Part shown: in pieces, positions 1 to 13,554 of the stretch
How positions within the stretch are numbered: position 1 is the stretch's first letter
How the letters are laid out: each line of letters begins with the position of its first letter
NCBI GenBank assembly: GCA_932294295.1
Contig: OW028574.1
Span: 9,372,215-9,436,214 of the forward strand
Direction: 5' to 3'
DNA: 64,000 nt
DNA from: Alitta virens
Taxonomy: Eukaryota; Annelida; Polychaeta; Phyllodocida; Nereididae
Notes under the pieces: model-generated
What the model saw: the letters and a program-made list of their open reading frames with translations, nothing else
What the model was told of the DNA's origin: nothing
The model's database searches: none
Program-made: the position numbers and the translations under genes

Positions 1-150
1 TGGCCAAATGTGCCACGTGCGTTTTCCATGAGAAGGATAAACGCATGGAAAACGCATGGTTTATAGCTAATTATAATGAGGCAAAAACCACGCGTTTTCC
101 ATGCGTTTATCCAATTGCATGGAAAAAGCACGTGGCACAATTGGCCATGT
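1..150. mobile_element. Palindromic MITE, copy 1 (left end cut by the window)
   Basis: The two arms are inverted copies: TGGCCAAATGTGCCACGTGC at the left and the reverse complement, ending TTGGCCATGT, at the right. Each arm contains a second inverted motif (AAACGCATGGAAAACGCATG), and the centre is AT-rich (TAGCTAATTATAATGAG). Four other copies occur at 12549, 29376, 32387 and 58670. There is no coding capacity, so this is a foldback/MITE-type element moved by an unseen transposase. TA dinucleotides flank at least the 29376 copy, which hints at a TA target site. Confidence 0.8.
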
Positions 151-3100
151 AGATGTCTTATAAAAGGAAATGCAATACACTGTATTAAAGAGACTCTATT
201 TGCATTTTTGTATCAACTCAGTGAAAAATATATTTATATTTTCCCTAAAATTGGTATATCTATTTGTGATAACTTCTAATTTCATTTTAAGGGAGAATCG
301 AGCCGCGCGAGCACAAAATGAAAAATTGTCAAAAAACTGCGAGATATCTTCTCGAAAGACTAGGTCTTTTTTTGCGAAGTGTTATAATACTTTAGAAAAG
401 TTAGGCAAATACTGCATGCAATATAACTGACAACACCGTTATCCTTGTAAAGGCAGACAAAATGCCCTGGAGGCAGGCTCTACCTTCCCTTTTTACCAAA
501 TAAACCTGGTGTCATTTCGTGATAATTTTCAAATCTCCCCCCGAAATCTCTTAGATATATTGTTCTATCAAGATTGGATTAAAACAGCATTGCTATGGCT
601 GATGAAATTTTGATGATTATGAAATAGACGGATTGCCCTTTGATAACGAAAGCTGATCGGGCAACAAAGCAACTAATGAAATGATATTGGCAGAGTGGTT
701 GGCTCGGCATTCTCGCTGCATTGTTTGTGTTGCTTTTCAGGTATGGAGATGCGAAATGAAGCTGAAGTCACAGTCCCATCAAATATACTTCAAGGTTTTC
801 GCTCTTGTCAACTGTTGCCATTGTTTAATGAGATTTTAAGCGACTTATTCATAATGACACCTTTGTTTTGAAAACATTCCACTCGTGTCTTGTCTTTATT
901 GGCAATTTATGGAGAACCGCGGAGCCAAGAAAGATTCTTAAAAGTGACAATCAACCTGCCAAGCCACAAACGAAATTGCTATTTGATTAGCTGTTCTGCC
1001 CAAATGAGTGAAATGCCCAAATGAATGGCGACATTTGATGATTATTTTTCATCTCGTTTGCTTTGTATCCTATAAAGGGTTATGACAAGTGTGTCACCTG
1101 ACATTTACGTCTGTCTCATTTGACCTTGACCTAACTTGGTTTCTAAGTCAAGGTTGATTTTTCTAAGTCAAGGTGAACATGCTTCATCCTCATGACGTAT
1201 ATATGGAATGAAAGAGGCAAACAGGTGAATATATAATTATCATAGACTAGATATTGTTCCAACAAATGAGGTAGCACTGCCACATTCTATGGTAGTTATG
1301 ACTTATGTAAGGTGTATGGGTTCGAATCTCTCTCTTTGCAAAGTTTAAGAGCAATTATTTTTTCATGTTACATTGCCATGGGGCCATCTCATCGTCAAAC
1401 TGTAGTTTGTAGTGGTTTCCCGTGTTTGAAGCAAACATTTTTTTTTTTTTTGTGAAATTTCAGCTGATCCATGGTGGTGAGATTTGGTGGGATGAGGCCA
1501 TGTGCTGCCCGGTGTGGAATTCTATAAATAATTCAAGCAATAAAAACAGATTGGTGTCTCTGAAACGTATTTCCCGGAAACTCTGTTTTGTTGCCCTTCC
1601 CCATCAATCTCGGGCGGACACTTTTGCCCTGCATTTTTAAGCGCTCTAAAATCCCCTTGGGGTCAGGGGTTATCAAGATTGAAGCACGCATCAATCTGTG
1701 CTGCCATTAAATTCAAATCGATTCAGTAAACCCTAGCCTGCCATTAATTACTCTTGCTCCTAGTGAAATTTAATGACCCAACCGTGTTATTTATAACTGG
1801 GAAATTTAGCAGAATTTGCCTGACATGATAGGTGTTTAAAGAACACTCAAGTTGAGAGGACCCTGTGGAGGTGCATTCAGTAATGTCATTCTATGCACCT
1901 ACTCAATGTTGACGTTTTGCTGTTATGACAGATGCCATCATCAATGTTCTATTCCCCACCATAACTTCTTTGACCAAAAAACTAAAGCCCCTGCTTTTAA
2001 TAGACCCCATTATGAATTAAATTTTTTACCATCAGCTGCTTTACCCAATCTGCTTATAATTTCTAATCTATTTCCAGGATTGGGTAGAATCACATTAAAG
2101 ATATTAAAATAGAAACATTTGGACTGGTGCTTGCCTGTGGCTGTGAAAATATTGCAGTAGGAGATATTAACGCTGGTTTGGTTTTAGGGGGAGTGCAATC
2201 AATGTCAGTGTGTTCTTGGGAGGGAAACTTGTGCTGATTGATTTCTTCACAATTCAGGGGATGTTACTGTTTTTAGAGACAAGCTTGAGATGGGCCTGTA
2301 GAGTGCTCGAAGAAGTGGCTGCTGCACAGTTGCTGTGTTGTCCGAGGCTGTCTCCAGTTGGTCTACTCAACCCCCCCCCCCCCAATCTTCTGGTGGCAAC
2401 CAAGGATGTATTATTGTAGCGTGGGACCGGACAGGACTGCCCACCCTGGTCACCGACTCACCACAGACCATTTGGACTCGGGAGTGGCCCAGAGTGGACA
2501 GCGGTCAATCCACAAGCCCCGAGCGCTTGACCAACACATTTGACAGTCATGTGACCCTTAGTCCAAGGCTATTGATCAGCAAGTCCATCTCTGAAGGACC
2601 AAGTCTCCCCGACTCTTTCTTGCCCTGTATTTAGGACTATGCCCACCAGGCTTTCTCCTCCACATTTTGTGACCAGTTGTGTCTGGAGTGGAATGGAATT
2701 TAAGAGATGTCCAAGCTCTTGGGATCTATTCTTTTCAAGTCTTGTTTATATGAATATTTGTTTTGAATGTTGAGTTATAGAAATTGTTGTCAGGCAAATG
2801 AACAATTTATACATTATGTTTCAATACATAAATCTGAAAGTAACGGTTTGACACTTTTATCTGATAACTAAAACTTTCGGTGTCATTGTTGAATCTCACT
2901 TAGTTTGAATGAATTATTTCTATATATATCAGGGATCATATCACTATCAGGACAGAATTACTTTAACCAAAGAGTTAAAAAATATGAAAATATGAAGGAA
3001 GATATTGAGGCTGTGCATGATAATTTTAAATGCATAACGACAATAAGAACAAGAGAACAGGAACTTTTCCAGCTCTGACATCCTTCTACTTGGCTGCAAG

Positions 3101-3635
3101 CTTGGTTCAGAAGCAACTTGCCACATAACCTCACACACGACTGATCGATGTTGACATGTGTTTGTATTAAAAGTGACATGTTAATGGATCAGTTGTTTAG
3201 CTATTTAGGTCACGAGATCTTAATTCTATAGATACAACTAATCTCATGATCAGGATGTCCACACTTGGCCAGATACATTTCTTGCAATGTTTAGCCCAAA
3301 GGCAAAACATGGTGTACCTCAGGGGACCAATGCCTCCACGTTTACTAAGCCCTCCATCCATCCCTTTTGTCCCTAATCAATCATATGCAACATGACTGGC
3401 CTGCTCTATTGCATTACACGCCCACTAATGCCAACATGCTTTGCTTGCCTAAACTAATGCCCTGGTCACACTCTGTCCATTTGTGAACTGACCACGACTG
3501 CCCAATGGTGCCCTTTCAGTCATTTGGATGCGTTAACCTTATAGTGGACTATCTTCCTGTCCATTCTACAGTCCTCCTGAAGCCCTGCATTCTCTAGTCA
3601 GTATCTGGTCACTTTTAAACACTTTGGTCGCCATC

Positions 3636-3684
3636 TGGCCACTTTGTGACGACGTTCTGACCACTTTGTGACGACGTTCTGACC
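3636..3684. repeat. 22-bp tandem duplication
   Basis: CCACTTTGTGACGACGTTCT followed by GA occurs twice in a row. Confidence 0.85.
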
Positions 3685-6134
3685 ACCAAAACACATGAGC
3701 AGTTTACAGCCTACCGTTCCTTAATTATGTCGTAGTGTCCATTGGTAAATGGCTGTAGCTGGCCTTGCCACTTTGCTCCGATGAAGACATTGCCTCATAC
3801 ATCCATAGAAAGCTCTTTGTAAGCTCATTTCATCAGAGATTTAATTAGGGAGCAAGCCTTTACCTAATTGAACACCCGCTGACATCCATAGCAAAGCGTT
3901 GTTGGCTGGCTCTATATCCGTAGTTTACACTTACACAAGACTATCTTCAGACTTACTCTCTTTTGCAATGAGTAATCGCTAAAACAAGCTTGGTCTTCAA
4001 AGGCCCCCTCCTGTTTGAAATATGTTGTCATCAAGTGACGCTGTCTGAGACTTTTGTTACTGAAGATATCACAAACATAAGCAAGCAGCTTATCAGCCAA
4101 AGTAGTGCTTTGATTCTCCGATAGCTTTGTGGCAGGTTTTGAGATCATTGTGTCCATAAGAGATGACTGCCATGGGAAGCGTATTGAGTTAAGATGTTTG
4201 CGGAGTGAGTTTTTTGTTGATGAAGTTTCGTGGAAGTTGCGATCGTAAGTTATGTGTTGCAGGATCAAAGTGCGCCATCCTTTATTCCGCTACATAGTCC
4301 TGTTGAGAAATGAAAATTGCGAGGTGCCTGCCATGGCTGTTGGAGGGTGTTCTTTTGATGCTTTCATGTTGTCATATATATCAGAAGCTGAGGGGCTGCG
4401 GTGGGGTCGTTATACTGATTGGGTGATTATTTTGACATGCAAGGTCAACAGGGCTTGTTTGAGATGGTAATGAGGCCAACTTCAGTGAAAGTCGCTTGAG
4501 TAAATTGTTAGCCAGGGCCACAAAGTGTAAAGTGGGACTTACAGGGTGACCTTGAGGACCTTGTGTGTGGTGGGATGACATAGGTGTTTGCTTCAACCCA
4601 GGGTGATTCCAGGGCAAGGATATGTTTAACAATCACACCCAAGAGGTCAGCTTGATCAAAAGCTAACAACGTTGGCTGGGGGTTGACAGGCTACTGATCA
4701 TTAGCAAGTGTCATCAAACTTTGATTGGCTTGGTTAGTTGGCATCCCATTGATGAGACCCTCTTGCTCTTTTGACGCACTTTCTTTGTTATCATTGATCG
4801 TGCCAATTATGCCAAAGCTTTTGTAAGACATCCTAGAACTGTCAAGGTAGCGCGACGTATGGTATGACCAAGGCTCGTATGAGGCGAGGGCAGGAGGGCA
4901 AACCAACCATCTAAAGGTTGTCCTAGATCACACCAGTAAACGAGCAGTTGGTCGACAGGGGAGGAGATGTCAAGCCTTAGTTGGCACCCCTCTTTTATTA
5001 TGCTTGCAAATGTTGCTACGATGTTGCTCTACTACCCATCACGGATGTCTAAGAGGCCTTTCCTACATCCTTTGTAAGTTGTCTGCCAGACATTTTTGGG
5101 TTGGATGATTCTAAGCCCCTGGTGGTCCCTTGGGTGCTCCTTGCATCTAGAATGAAATGAACTTTCTTATCCTGTTCATCCTTTTGTCGTTTAAAGCTTT
5201 CTTTTGTTACATGTTCATTTTCTCAACACGAAATGTCACTGACAAGCATTGCATGTGATTATGTAGCTTGCTGTGTTTCCATAGGAATAGCAGTTCTCTC
5301 GAGTGTTTCGCACAATGCAGACTCTTTTAGAACCAAGGTTGTTTGAGATTGTCTTTCTTGTCGTCTTGTGGATATTTCCAGTCTCTTTCCAAGGCTGAGT
5401 CTCGTCCCTTTTGCCCTTTGAAACCAACACCACACAATGCAAGGCAAATGGCATTCGCTTGTTTCGTGTGTGATGCAGTATGTGTTCCTGCGCAGAGTAT
5501 GTGTTAAATTGAATCGTGAAATGGGAGGGAGTGTTAGCTCAATTCATTATGTGCTTTAGCTGTGTTGGAAGCGGAAAGTTTGTCTTCTTTTTTTCAAAGT
5601 ATTGTAGAGTAGTTCCTTTGACTCATGACATATGAGAAATGTACAGGCTTTGTCAATGTGTTTGTGGAGGAAAGAGACGGGGTACCACAGGGAGGTGCGA
5701 TAAGTCTCAATGGAGCCCAGTGTGACACAAGTGTTGCAGGATTTAGCAGCGATCCCTCAGCAATTAATGCAATGTGCCATACTCCCGCCAGCCCCTGATA
5801 AGAGAATATTCAAAATACATCATACGGAAAGGGAGGGGTTTGCCAGTGCTTTGAGTGGGACTGGGGCTTTATGCATTATGGATGTGCCAGAGCTTCTGTC
5901 ATATGTGTGAGGACCTTGGAGCCACAATTGAAGCTCTCATTCTTCTCTTATACTGCATAATGGAAGTGACTGGATCCCCTTGAGATCTTAACTTTACAGA
6001 TAAGATATGTGAGAGCTGCTAGTCACCATGTGCTCTTTGTCTCCTCATGTGTTGATGCAGACGCCAGAAATGTGCTCGACTCATCCACACCCCTGTGTTG
6101 TATTTCTTCTGACTTCTGTTGCTGCAAAGAACTT

Positions 6135-6188
6135 ATAGATAGATAGATAGATGGATAGATGGATGGTTGGATGGATAGATGGATAAAT

Positions 6189-6249
<61 letters not shown>

Positions 6250-6300
6250 CATAGATAGATAGAATATAGATAGATAGATTCATTCATTCATTCATTCATC
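6135..6300. repeat. Compound microsatellite (GATA, GGAT, AT, ATTC)
   Basis: TAGATAGATAGATAGATGGA, a GGAT/GGTT section, about 28 AT units (6191-6246), then TAGA and CATT units. Confidence 0.95.
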
Positions 6301-9300
6301 AAGAGAACCCATTATAGCTATTATCCACTATAAACATCTGTATGATTAGATTATTCCATTATCTGCATAAATTCTTTGAGTTAACTGTATAGATGAAGGA
6401 GCTTGTCTTTGGCTTGTCTTGGCTTCCAGCTCGGGAGATGATTCAATCAGAGAAGCGCGGGCTCATTATGCCAGATCAGCTGGCTAATCGCCTTTTTTCT
6501 TTTTTGTGCAGTTCTTATTACTGGCTCACCTCCGTAACATTTGTACAATGCACCTACACTTGGAATGGCTGAACTGCACACATGCCCTAATGAGGACATT
6601 TTGTGGCATTCGAATTGGAGTTATTTTAGGGCGTGTCTCGTTTCAGCCTAATCTTGAGACTTGTGTTGAGCTGTGTCAGCTAATCCTAGGAAGATGAAAT
6701 CTGTGGATCACGGAAGTCACCAATTATGAAACCTTAACATTTGTCTAGGAGCATCCTTACAACAGCCACAATTCTATTTTGCACGAATGTGATGTTTCTT
6801 GAGAGTGGCAATGATCCAGCCCTTGAATGATGGAGAATTATTGGATAGGGGAGATTAATGGATAGGTGGACTAAAGTATCACCGGAAGGTTCTACCATTT
6901 GCGTCATGAATAGCCAGAATAGACTGTCAGTAACTTAATGGTGATTTTGACAAGTACATCTTGGTAGATATCACTGTATAGGTAGACGGCTAGAGGTTAT
7001 GTCTGAGGTGTGGGTGGCCTTGGCGAGCCATGCAATTGATATTTGTCTTGTTAGGAGGTTATCCTCTAGTAATGGCGTTCCTCTGAGGCCTCTTAGGACG
7101 GTCTCTTTACTCTGAGAACTTTGTCCTCTACACCATTTGGGATTATTGACCTCATTAGCCCTCAAGCCGCATTAGAAGTGTCCAGTCTAATGGCCATTGG
7201 TCACTTGGAGGGGTCAGAAGGATGTCTCTGGTCAGACTCTGGTGTTAAGATCTACTAACAAGATTCTGTTTGAAACAAGATTCCGCTTGAAACCTTCATT
7301 AATGTCGATTGAAGGTTTGCTTTTGAATTGAAAGATTTGAAAAACTCCTACAAACAAATATAAACAAATAGCAGGGCAATGTAAAGCATAGGATATCATA
7401 GGATATCTCATGTCAAGTCCGTGGAAGATTAGACTTCAAGCGAGTTTTTTGTTGAAACATCGCTTCTCCAGAGAGTCAGCGGATCTGCTCTAGGTTTCGC
7501 TGGGGTCATCTTATCTGGGGCAGGGGACTTCCACTTGGCTAGGATCTCCAGTATAATGAAGATCCAACAGACAGCTCAACAGTCAACAAAAGGCAGGCCC
7601 AGTTGGCCAGCCGCAAACATTTCCTGCAAATCAAACTGGGAGGCCAATATTTCTGGAGCTGTGTGCGCTTCCTTGCAGGCTGCCTTCCTACGCCTGCTTG
7701 TGACTTCGCATACATTGCAGCGAATGATAGCGAAAAGGAGTAAAACAGGGAGAACACTAGGTCCCATTGCTACACATGTGGTTTGCTTCTATACATCTGC
7801 CCTGTAGTTTACTTCTCATGTCAACTTCACAGCTTTGCCACAATGTTCCCAACAACTGTCAGAGCTGTAATTAGACTCAGTCACAAGTTTTTGACTACAT
7901 TCTTACTCACGCACCAAGTTCAGTGAATGTACGAATCCCGATTCACATCAAGAGGTTGTACTGTTGTTGGAACTGTGTCATGAAAAACTGTCTGACTGTG
8001 GGTCTGTGCAGTGCAACTTCACTTTTTTGTACCAGCTAGTTATTTAATGTAGGCTTGATGGACATTCACCATTATGCTAATAATAGTCATTTCACCATTT
8101 CATCATTTTTCATGGTTCAAGTGCTCGAAGATTTCATTCCATAATCTTCTTTTAATCGGGGGTTATCTATAGCATGTGAGATATTCTTGCTCAGGAACTC
8201 TTAATTGGATAACTGTTTGGCATTTGAGTTTTTTTAGGGAAGCCTTTCAGGCAATTAAGCAAACTGCTGGAAGGAAAAGAAACCAGTGCACAATGCTAGA
8301 AGGCACTTTAGTGGCATTAGGAGGTTGAAATAAGATTGAAATGACATCAGGAAGCAACTCTTAGGACTCAGTTAGGGTCAGTCTGAGTGTCTTGTGAGTC
8401 TCCTGCATCTCAAGGGTATTCCCTAATAGATTAATGTTATTCCAATCGAGCCAGGAACCTGACAAGGTGACAGCTCTCCTTAATGGCCAGAGCAAAAGCA
8501 GTCTGCTGAGATGCAGCCAACTGCAAGGAGACAACCGCTCCCATAAACAAATCCAGCAGTTGTTGGTTCCGAAGAGATTTGCAAATTGCACTTCTATGTC
8601 AAAGTCTGCGGATCGGTCGCAGTGGCTGCAAGTTCCCGTCCCTGGATTAGATGCGCCCCAAAGGTTTGAACTGGCAGATTCTGTCGAATTGAAATGAGCT
8701 TTTGTCTCCCAGTTATCCGGAACAGCAAGTTTAAAATAGGGGAGCCTGAGAAGGAGAAAAAAATTCTAGCAGACTTTTCCACATACTCAGCTGAAACTGT
8801 TTCCGTCTCTCCCAAAAGATGGATGAGTCGAGACCAACTGGTGAAATTTACGATTTTTCGATTGCATTTGTTAGACTAGCTTTGCAAAAGAAGACAAATG
8901 GCGTTGGCCATACATACATAGTCCCAGAAAGGCTGAAACTGCTGTGAGACATTTGGGTACGGGGGAGGGAGTACTGCAAGGCGAAGGGGTCCCTCCCTTT
9001 GACTTAAAGCTTTCCATCAGGCCGTCTCCGTGCCTGGCCACAGCAGGCCTCAAGGCAGGCCTCCAAGCAGGCACCAGGGACTCTGTCTAAATGAGCCTGG
9101 GGCTTTTGTTTTCCTCCAGCTTGCCTTACAAATGGACAGCAGACGTGGACATGTGTCCGGCTCTGCCTCCACAACTCCCCCCAACTTTATGTCATTGGTA
9201 AATATTAGCCCAGCCCAGCTACAACAAGTCAACTCACACTCAGCTCAGTTTCAAGTCACCAACACTTGGTGTGGCTGGAACTGAGTTCTTTAAGGTTGTA

Positions 9301-9460
9301 ATGGAGTAGTTACCAAACAAAACTGTTTGATTGTTAACTCAGTGGAGAAAATTCTCTCTTTAATTGAACAATTTATGTTGTAAAAATTGTAGCTAATGCT
9401 TCATTGATTTGTCTGAATTATTATTTTGCAATATGCTATGTATTCTTGCTCTTAATATCT

Positions 9461-9537
9461 CTTTTCTTTTATTTCAGGTGAGTACATTTTGTCTGATTGT
9501 TGACCTGGATAATTGTGGTCTGGACTTGACGGTATGT
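9461..9537 (+). promoter_or_regulatory. Candidate recursive-splice (ratchet) site with a 54-nt RS-exon
   Basis: Seen: the pyrimidine-rich run CTCTTTTCTTTTATTTCAG ends at 9477 and is followed at once by the strong donor GTGAGT (9478-9483). A second good donor, ACG|GTATGT, lies at 9532, which defines a possible 54-nt exon 9478-9531. Known: ratchet points in long animal introns have exactly this juxtaposed acceptor|donor, and vertebrate RS-exons have a second donor downstream that competes with the regenerated one. In phase 0 the segment reads VSTFCLIVDLDNCGLDLT. In phase 1, the phase needed to join the exon at 50251, it contains an in-frame TGA, as expected for a poison RS-exon. Inference: it could split removal of the long upstream intron. 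It may also be a chance motif. Confidence 0.5.
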
Positions 9538-10072
9538 GACCTAAATTGTTTTGGTTTTAGCCTGGAAAAGGTTTGTCTTATTTGTGGCCATGATTTTACA
9601 ACCACATGAAATCTGGTATCAAAGAGTGTTGCAAATAGGATCAGCGTTATATGATGTAGACCTCTTAAATGTGTTATTAGCTTTATAGCTGCTATATTAC
9701 TGCATGTAAATCAATAATGCAATGCGTGTAAAATAACACTGTTTAAAAACACAAGGAGTGTCTCATTCTCCTCTTAGGCAGCTTAATGTATGCATCATCC
9801 TGGTTGGTTTCATTGAAATGCATTTGAAGAGAAATTATACAAGGTTGTTGCGCTGACATGTCGTATTTATCCGGGGACTTTAACCCCCATGAGCGGGCGA
9901 AATAGCATGAAATTGGGCGCGAGCAGTAAAAGACATGGGGGCCTTCCAATCTGCATTATATTGCTCAACCATCGAGCCTTGTGCTTTGAATGGCAAAAGG
10001 CTTGGGCTTTGTGGTGTAGGAAATACAATGGTAACTGGCTTTGTGGCCATATCTTCCTATGGGTGCATAGAG

Positions 10073-10283
10073 TCACATAGAGTTACACAGGTCCACACAG
10101 AGCTGCACAGAGTTACACAGAGCAGCACAGAGCCACACAGAGCTACACAGGTCCACACAGAGCTACACAGAGCTGCACAGAGTTACACAGAGCAGCACAG
10201 TGCCACACACAGCTACACAGGTCCACACAGAGCTACACAGAGCCACACAGAGCAGCACATAGCCACACAGAGCTACACAGCAT
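10073..10283. repeat. Short-period tandem repeat (about 10 bp, CACAGAG-based)
   Basis: Units such as CACACAGAGCTACACAGAGC, alternating with CACAGGTCCA and CAGAGCAGCA, repeat about 20 times. Repeat-derived open frames exist on both strands (9935-10513 + and 10163-10579 -); both are low complexity and are not called as genes. Confidence 0.9.
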
Positions 10284-11299
10284 ATAGCCTGCTGCATATC
10301 TGGGCGATTACTGGGCCATTCTACTTGATCAGGCCAATAAAGGCTTTGTGTGCCCTCCCTAATCGCATAGTTGCTCATGTCAATTCTCTTAATCTCTTCC
10401 CTCCCCTCTCCCTCTCTTTGATAGTGTTCTTCTCTCTCCTTCGTTATTTCCATGAGGTTAATGAGGTTGAGCAGAAATTGCTTTATATCATAACACAAGT
10501 GGCTGCGCACTAGAGGCCCTGCTAAGTGGTTATTTAATGGGGAACAGGCGCAGTTGGGATCAGACGCCAAAAGTAACATGGAAAGTCGTACAATGCATTT
10601 TACACAACAAAACTATAATTTATTGTAACATGATCTGGAATTATTATTATATAAATGAATGGTTCTATAACTTGGCCTGGAAACCTATTACCTGGTAGGA
10701 TATGAGTCTTTGCAATTTGCTTTTGCATTGAAAGGTAATTGGCAGCATGCAGGGTTTTCCTGTTAAGGTCATTGTTAGATATTGCTCGTTGTCCTTGAGA
10801 GAGACTTATCGTAATTACAAGTAGCCATACCTGTGCAGTGTTTACACATTGCTGTGGTATTATGCCAACCACACCAGATGGCAGGCTAAACTGGCACGTG
10901 ACAATTAGCCGGCGTTTCACCGGAAGTGCTGTGTAAAAACCGGAAGCAGCTTGTTGTACTGTCTGCCAGGCTGCTCTTTAAGACTGGAGAGCTGTATTTT
11001 TTTTTCTTCCAGAACGAGGGTGTTTGTTTGGAACACACAACATGTTTGACATTTTCTGCCAGTTTTCTCACCAAGTGCTTTTAGTTTGCAATTACATCGA
11101 TCAAGATGAAATTTGTTAAGCGGGAGGTGGGGATGCCACAAGGAGGCCACTTCAACTTATGCACGTTTTTAACTATTTCAGTTCTGCCAAAACAAAAACA
11201 ACAACTAAGAGACACTTGTCAGGCTAGCGAGGAAAGAATTAATTACAGCCTGAGCCCAATCTCTTCGTTCAGGGTTCAGGGTGTTTTTAGTAGTGCATG

Positions 11300-11395
11300 T
11301 ACAGTTAGTTTCACAAAATACGGTCGACTCTAGCTGTCTGTAGCGACCTGTACCTGGCTGTGGTCTAAACATGCTAAAGCCAGCTGCTTTTGTCC
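11300..11395 (-). repeat. Dispersed repeat, inverted partner of 45030-45110
   Basis: ACAGTTAGTTTCA, CTGTAGCGACCT, CCTGGCTGT and GCTAAAGCCAGCTGCTTT occur in this order here, and as their reverse complements in reverse order at 45030-45110. Family unknown; only two copies seen. Confidence 0.7.
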
Positions 11396-12366
11396 ACTTC
11401 TATAGCTAATAATCTGCTTACATCTATCACCAGATAAATATAAACCTTGGTAAATGTAAGAAATTAATCTAATATATCTTAAATAGTACTTTTAGATCCG
11501 GTTTGAGTAGCCAGCTATGACAGCTTTGTCTAGTTTCAATTTGACAGGCGGTTTTAATGAAACTAACTGTATTGTTCTGCAAGGGTATCTTTATTACCAA
11601 TGTTTCTTACTTTATTTGTTTTGTCATTGTCATTGTTGCTACAATTAATGGAGTAGGCCGAAAGTTGATTGATTGATTGATTGATTGATCGGTAGTTTTC
11701 ACCACAATAAGCAAGTTCTTCATTGTCAGTAATCCAGAATGTGTACGCCAAGAAGTCACAGTGAGGAACAATTTGGCAGGAGGGATGTGTTTCTTCATAG
11801 AGCCCTCTTTTGTGCTCGTGTGTCTTGGTGTGTGCAGTGACAGAATATGAAGAAGCAATAAAACCCTATCAGCGAATAACAGTAGTGCATCTCTATGAAG
11901 ATAAGCAACTCCATTGAACTCTTTTTCAAGTACACTGAACAGACCCAATGATGATATTTGGGGTCACTCAGTGGAAGGTATTGGGTTTTTTTTTATCTAT
12001 TGGAATTGCCCCTAGGAAGATGCTGATGGGGAATGGTGGATGGCCTCAGCAGCAATAGCATCAGCAGCAGCTCTCCATCCCACACCTGCAGCTGCAGCTG
12101 TCTTATTTTTATTCCCCATAAAACTCTTTAAGATGCCACGTCTGCCGGGCTTACATAGTTAAGTAAGATCTTAAAAGTCTGCTTCGTTCTCAAGACTGTA
12201 CAAGTATAGTCTAGCTAGTTTGCAAGTTGTATTTAGCAGCCAGGTCAATTTGTCAATTTGTCAATAGGGTGAAACATTGCTGCTGATGAGGACATTGGGC
12301 TCTTTGGGCTATGCTTCCAAGTCTAGTTTGTACAACGCGGTGGGTGGAACCTTCATAGTGTAATTG

Positions 12367-12524
12367 TTCCTGAGGCGAGTAAAATACCCCATTTATGGAG
12401 TAAATGTGTAACATGGTGTGGAATCCAAGCCCCATTGTCTCATCATTACGTCTGCCTCTGGCAGTTGGTCATATGAGCTGACTTAACTTCAGACCCAGTT
12501 GCATTGAGACATTGGCATTGACAT
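12367..12524 (+). mobile_element. SINE fragment: central segment shared with family B plus a family C-like tail
   Basis: CCTGAGGCGAGTAAAATACC and GGAGTAAATGTGTAACATGG match the family B core. The continuation TCATCATTACGTCTGCCTCT then GCATTGAGACATTGGCATTG is not in family B but recurs at 18216 and, in part, reversed at 58516. No tRNA head visible. Confidence 0.75.
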
Positions 12525-12548
12525 TAATAACGCAAAATTATTTACCTG

Positions 12549-12631
12549 ACATGGCCAAATATAGATGTCGATAAACGCATGGAAAACGCATGTTTTTCGC
12601 CTGATTATGATTAGGCAAAAAGCGTGCGTTG
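12549..12631. mobile_element. Palindromic MITE, copy 2 (degraded)
   Basis: Begins ACATGGCCAAAT, has lost most of the outer arm, keeps ATAAACGCATGGAAAACGCA and the central hairpin, and stops after AAAAAGCGTGCGTT. It is about half length and diverged in the centre (CTGATTATGATTAG). Confidence 0.7.
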
Positions 12632-13554
12632 TAATTTTCGCTGAAGCAGACTGTTCTTAGACAAGGATATGCTATGATAACTGGAGATGATCATGGGAGT
12701 ATTAATTAAACCGTCGGGTATTTACGGAACATGTTTTAATTGCCCAGTATATTGTTAATTAGTGGAGGGCTGTGAACTGATACTTTTGTATGTGGATTTG
12801 AAAATGTGTTGATGGTTTGGAATTTTTTAATATTAAGTCCTAGTTTACTACTTATCAATGACTCATTTTATTTGACCCATATTCCCATATCCATATAAAG
12901 GAGGGCTTTTAAGCCTATTGCGTCCCGTTTCGATGCATTAAAAGTCGTTATGACCCAATTGACTGTTTGAGGAAGTCACGTGATCTAGTTCTTCAGATTC
13001 TCACAGATTTGAGAGGAAAAATAAGGGCTACCCTTTAAATTCCTTCACAATCTCAAAGTGCTCTAATTGGGGCTATTTTCCATCTCCGCTTTTTTCATTG
13101 TGTTTCCAACTGGGCATTTTCATGAAACTCTCGAGTGATTCATACGAGGGGCTTAATGCATCCGGCGTTATTAATGAAATTACCTCAGATGGGATCATGA
13201 GCCTCAACCCAATCCCAAGCTATGCTTTCCCTTTGTAGCTGTTGTTGCTAAAAAAAATCACTGCTTTTTGGGCTCTCGTTTTTTTTTTTTTTTTTGCTTT
13301 TCTTTTGTGTGAGGATTAATCAGAAATTGTAGCAAAGGCAAACTTAACTGCCCCGTTTGTATGAATGTAGGGATATGGGTCATTCGAAATGATTTCGGTA
13401 GCCTAGGTTTTGTGTACAATGTGCAGAGGGTGTCCTCACAGAGTAAGTCTTTGAAAGGAATAACTGGGACTTGTAGATCAGCATTATTTGGAAATGTCAA
13501 AAGTACCTCCCCTCAAATTGTGATTTACTGATCCAGTGCTTCACCGCCTGTTGT

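Larger units (their letters stand above)
151..9460. other. Intronic or intergenic sequence, no gene recognised
   Basis: Apart from the repeats listed, I see nothing supported. A weak acceptor|donor juxtaposition (GCTTTTCAG|GTATGG) is at about 731-745. Open frames up to 118 codons (3912-4268, - strand) have no recognisable motif and no splice context. Confidence 0.6.

Noticed and set aside
3912..4268. 118-codon open frame on the - strand
   Set aside because: No recognisable domain and ordinary composition; consistent with a chance frame in intron.
9935..10579. 192- and 138-codon frames on opposite strands
   Set aside because: Both are produced by the CACAGAG tandem array; low-complexity peptides without homology.
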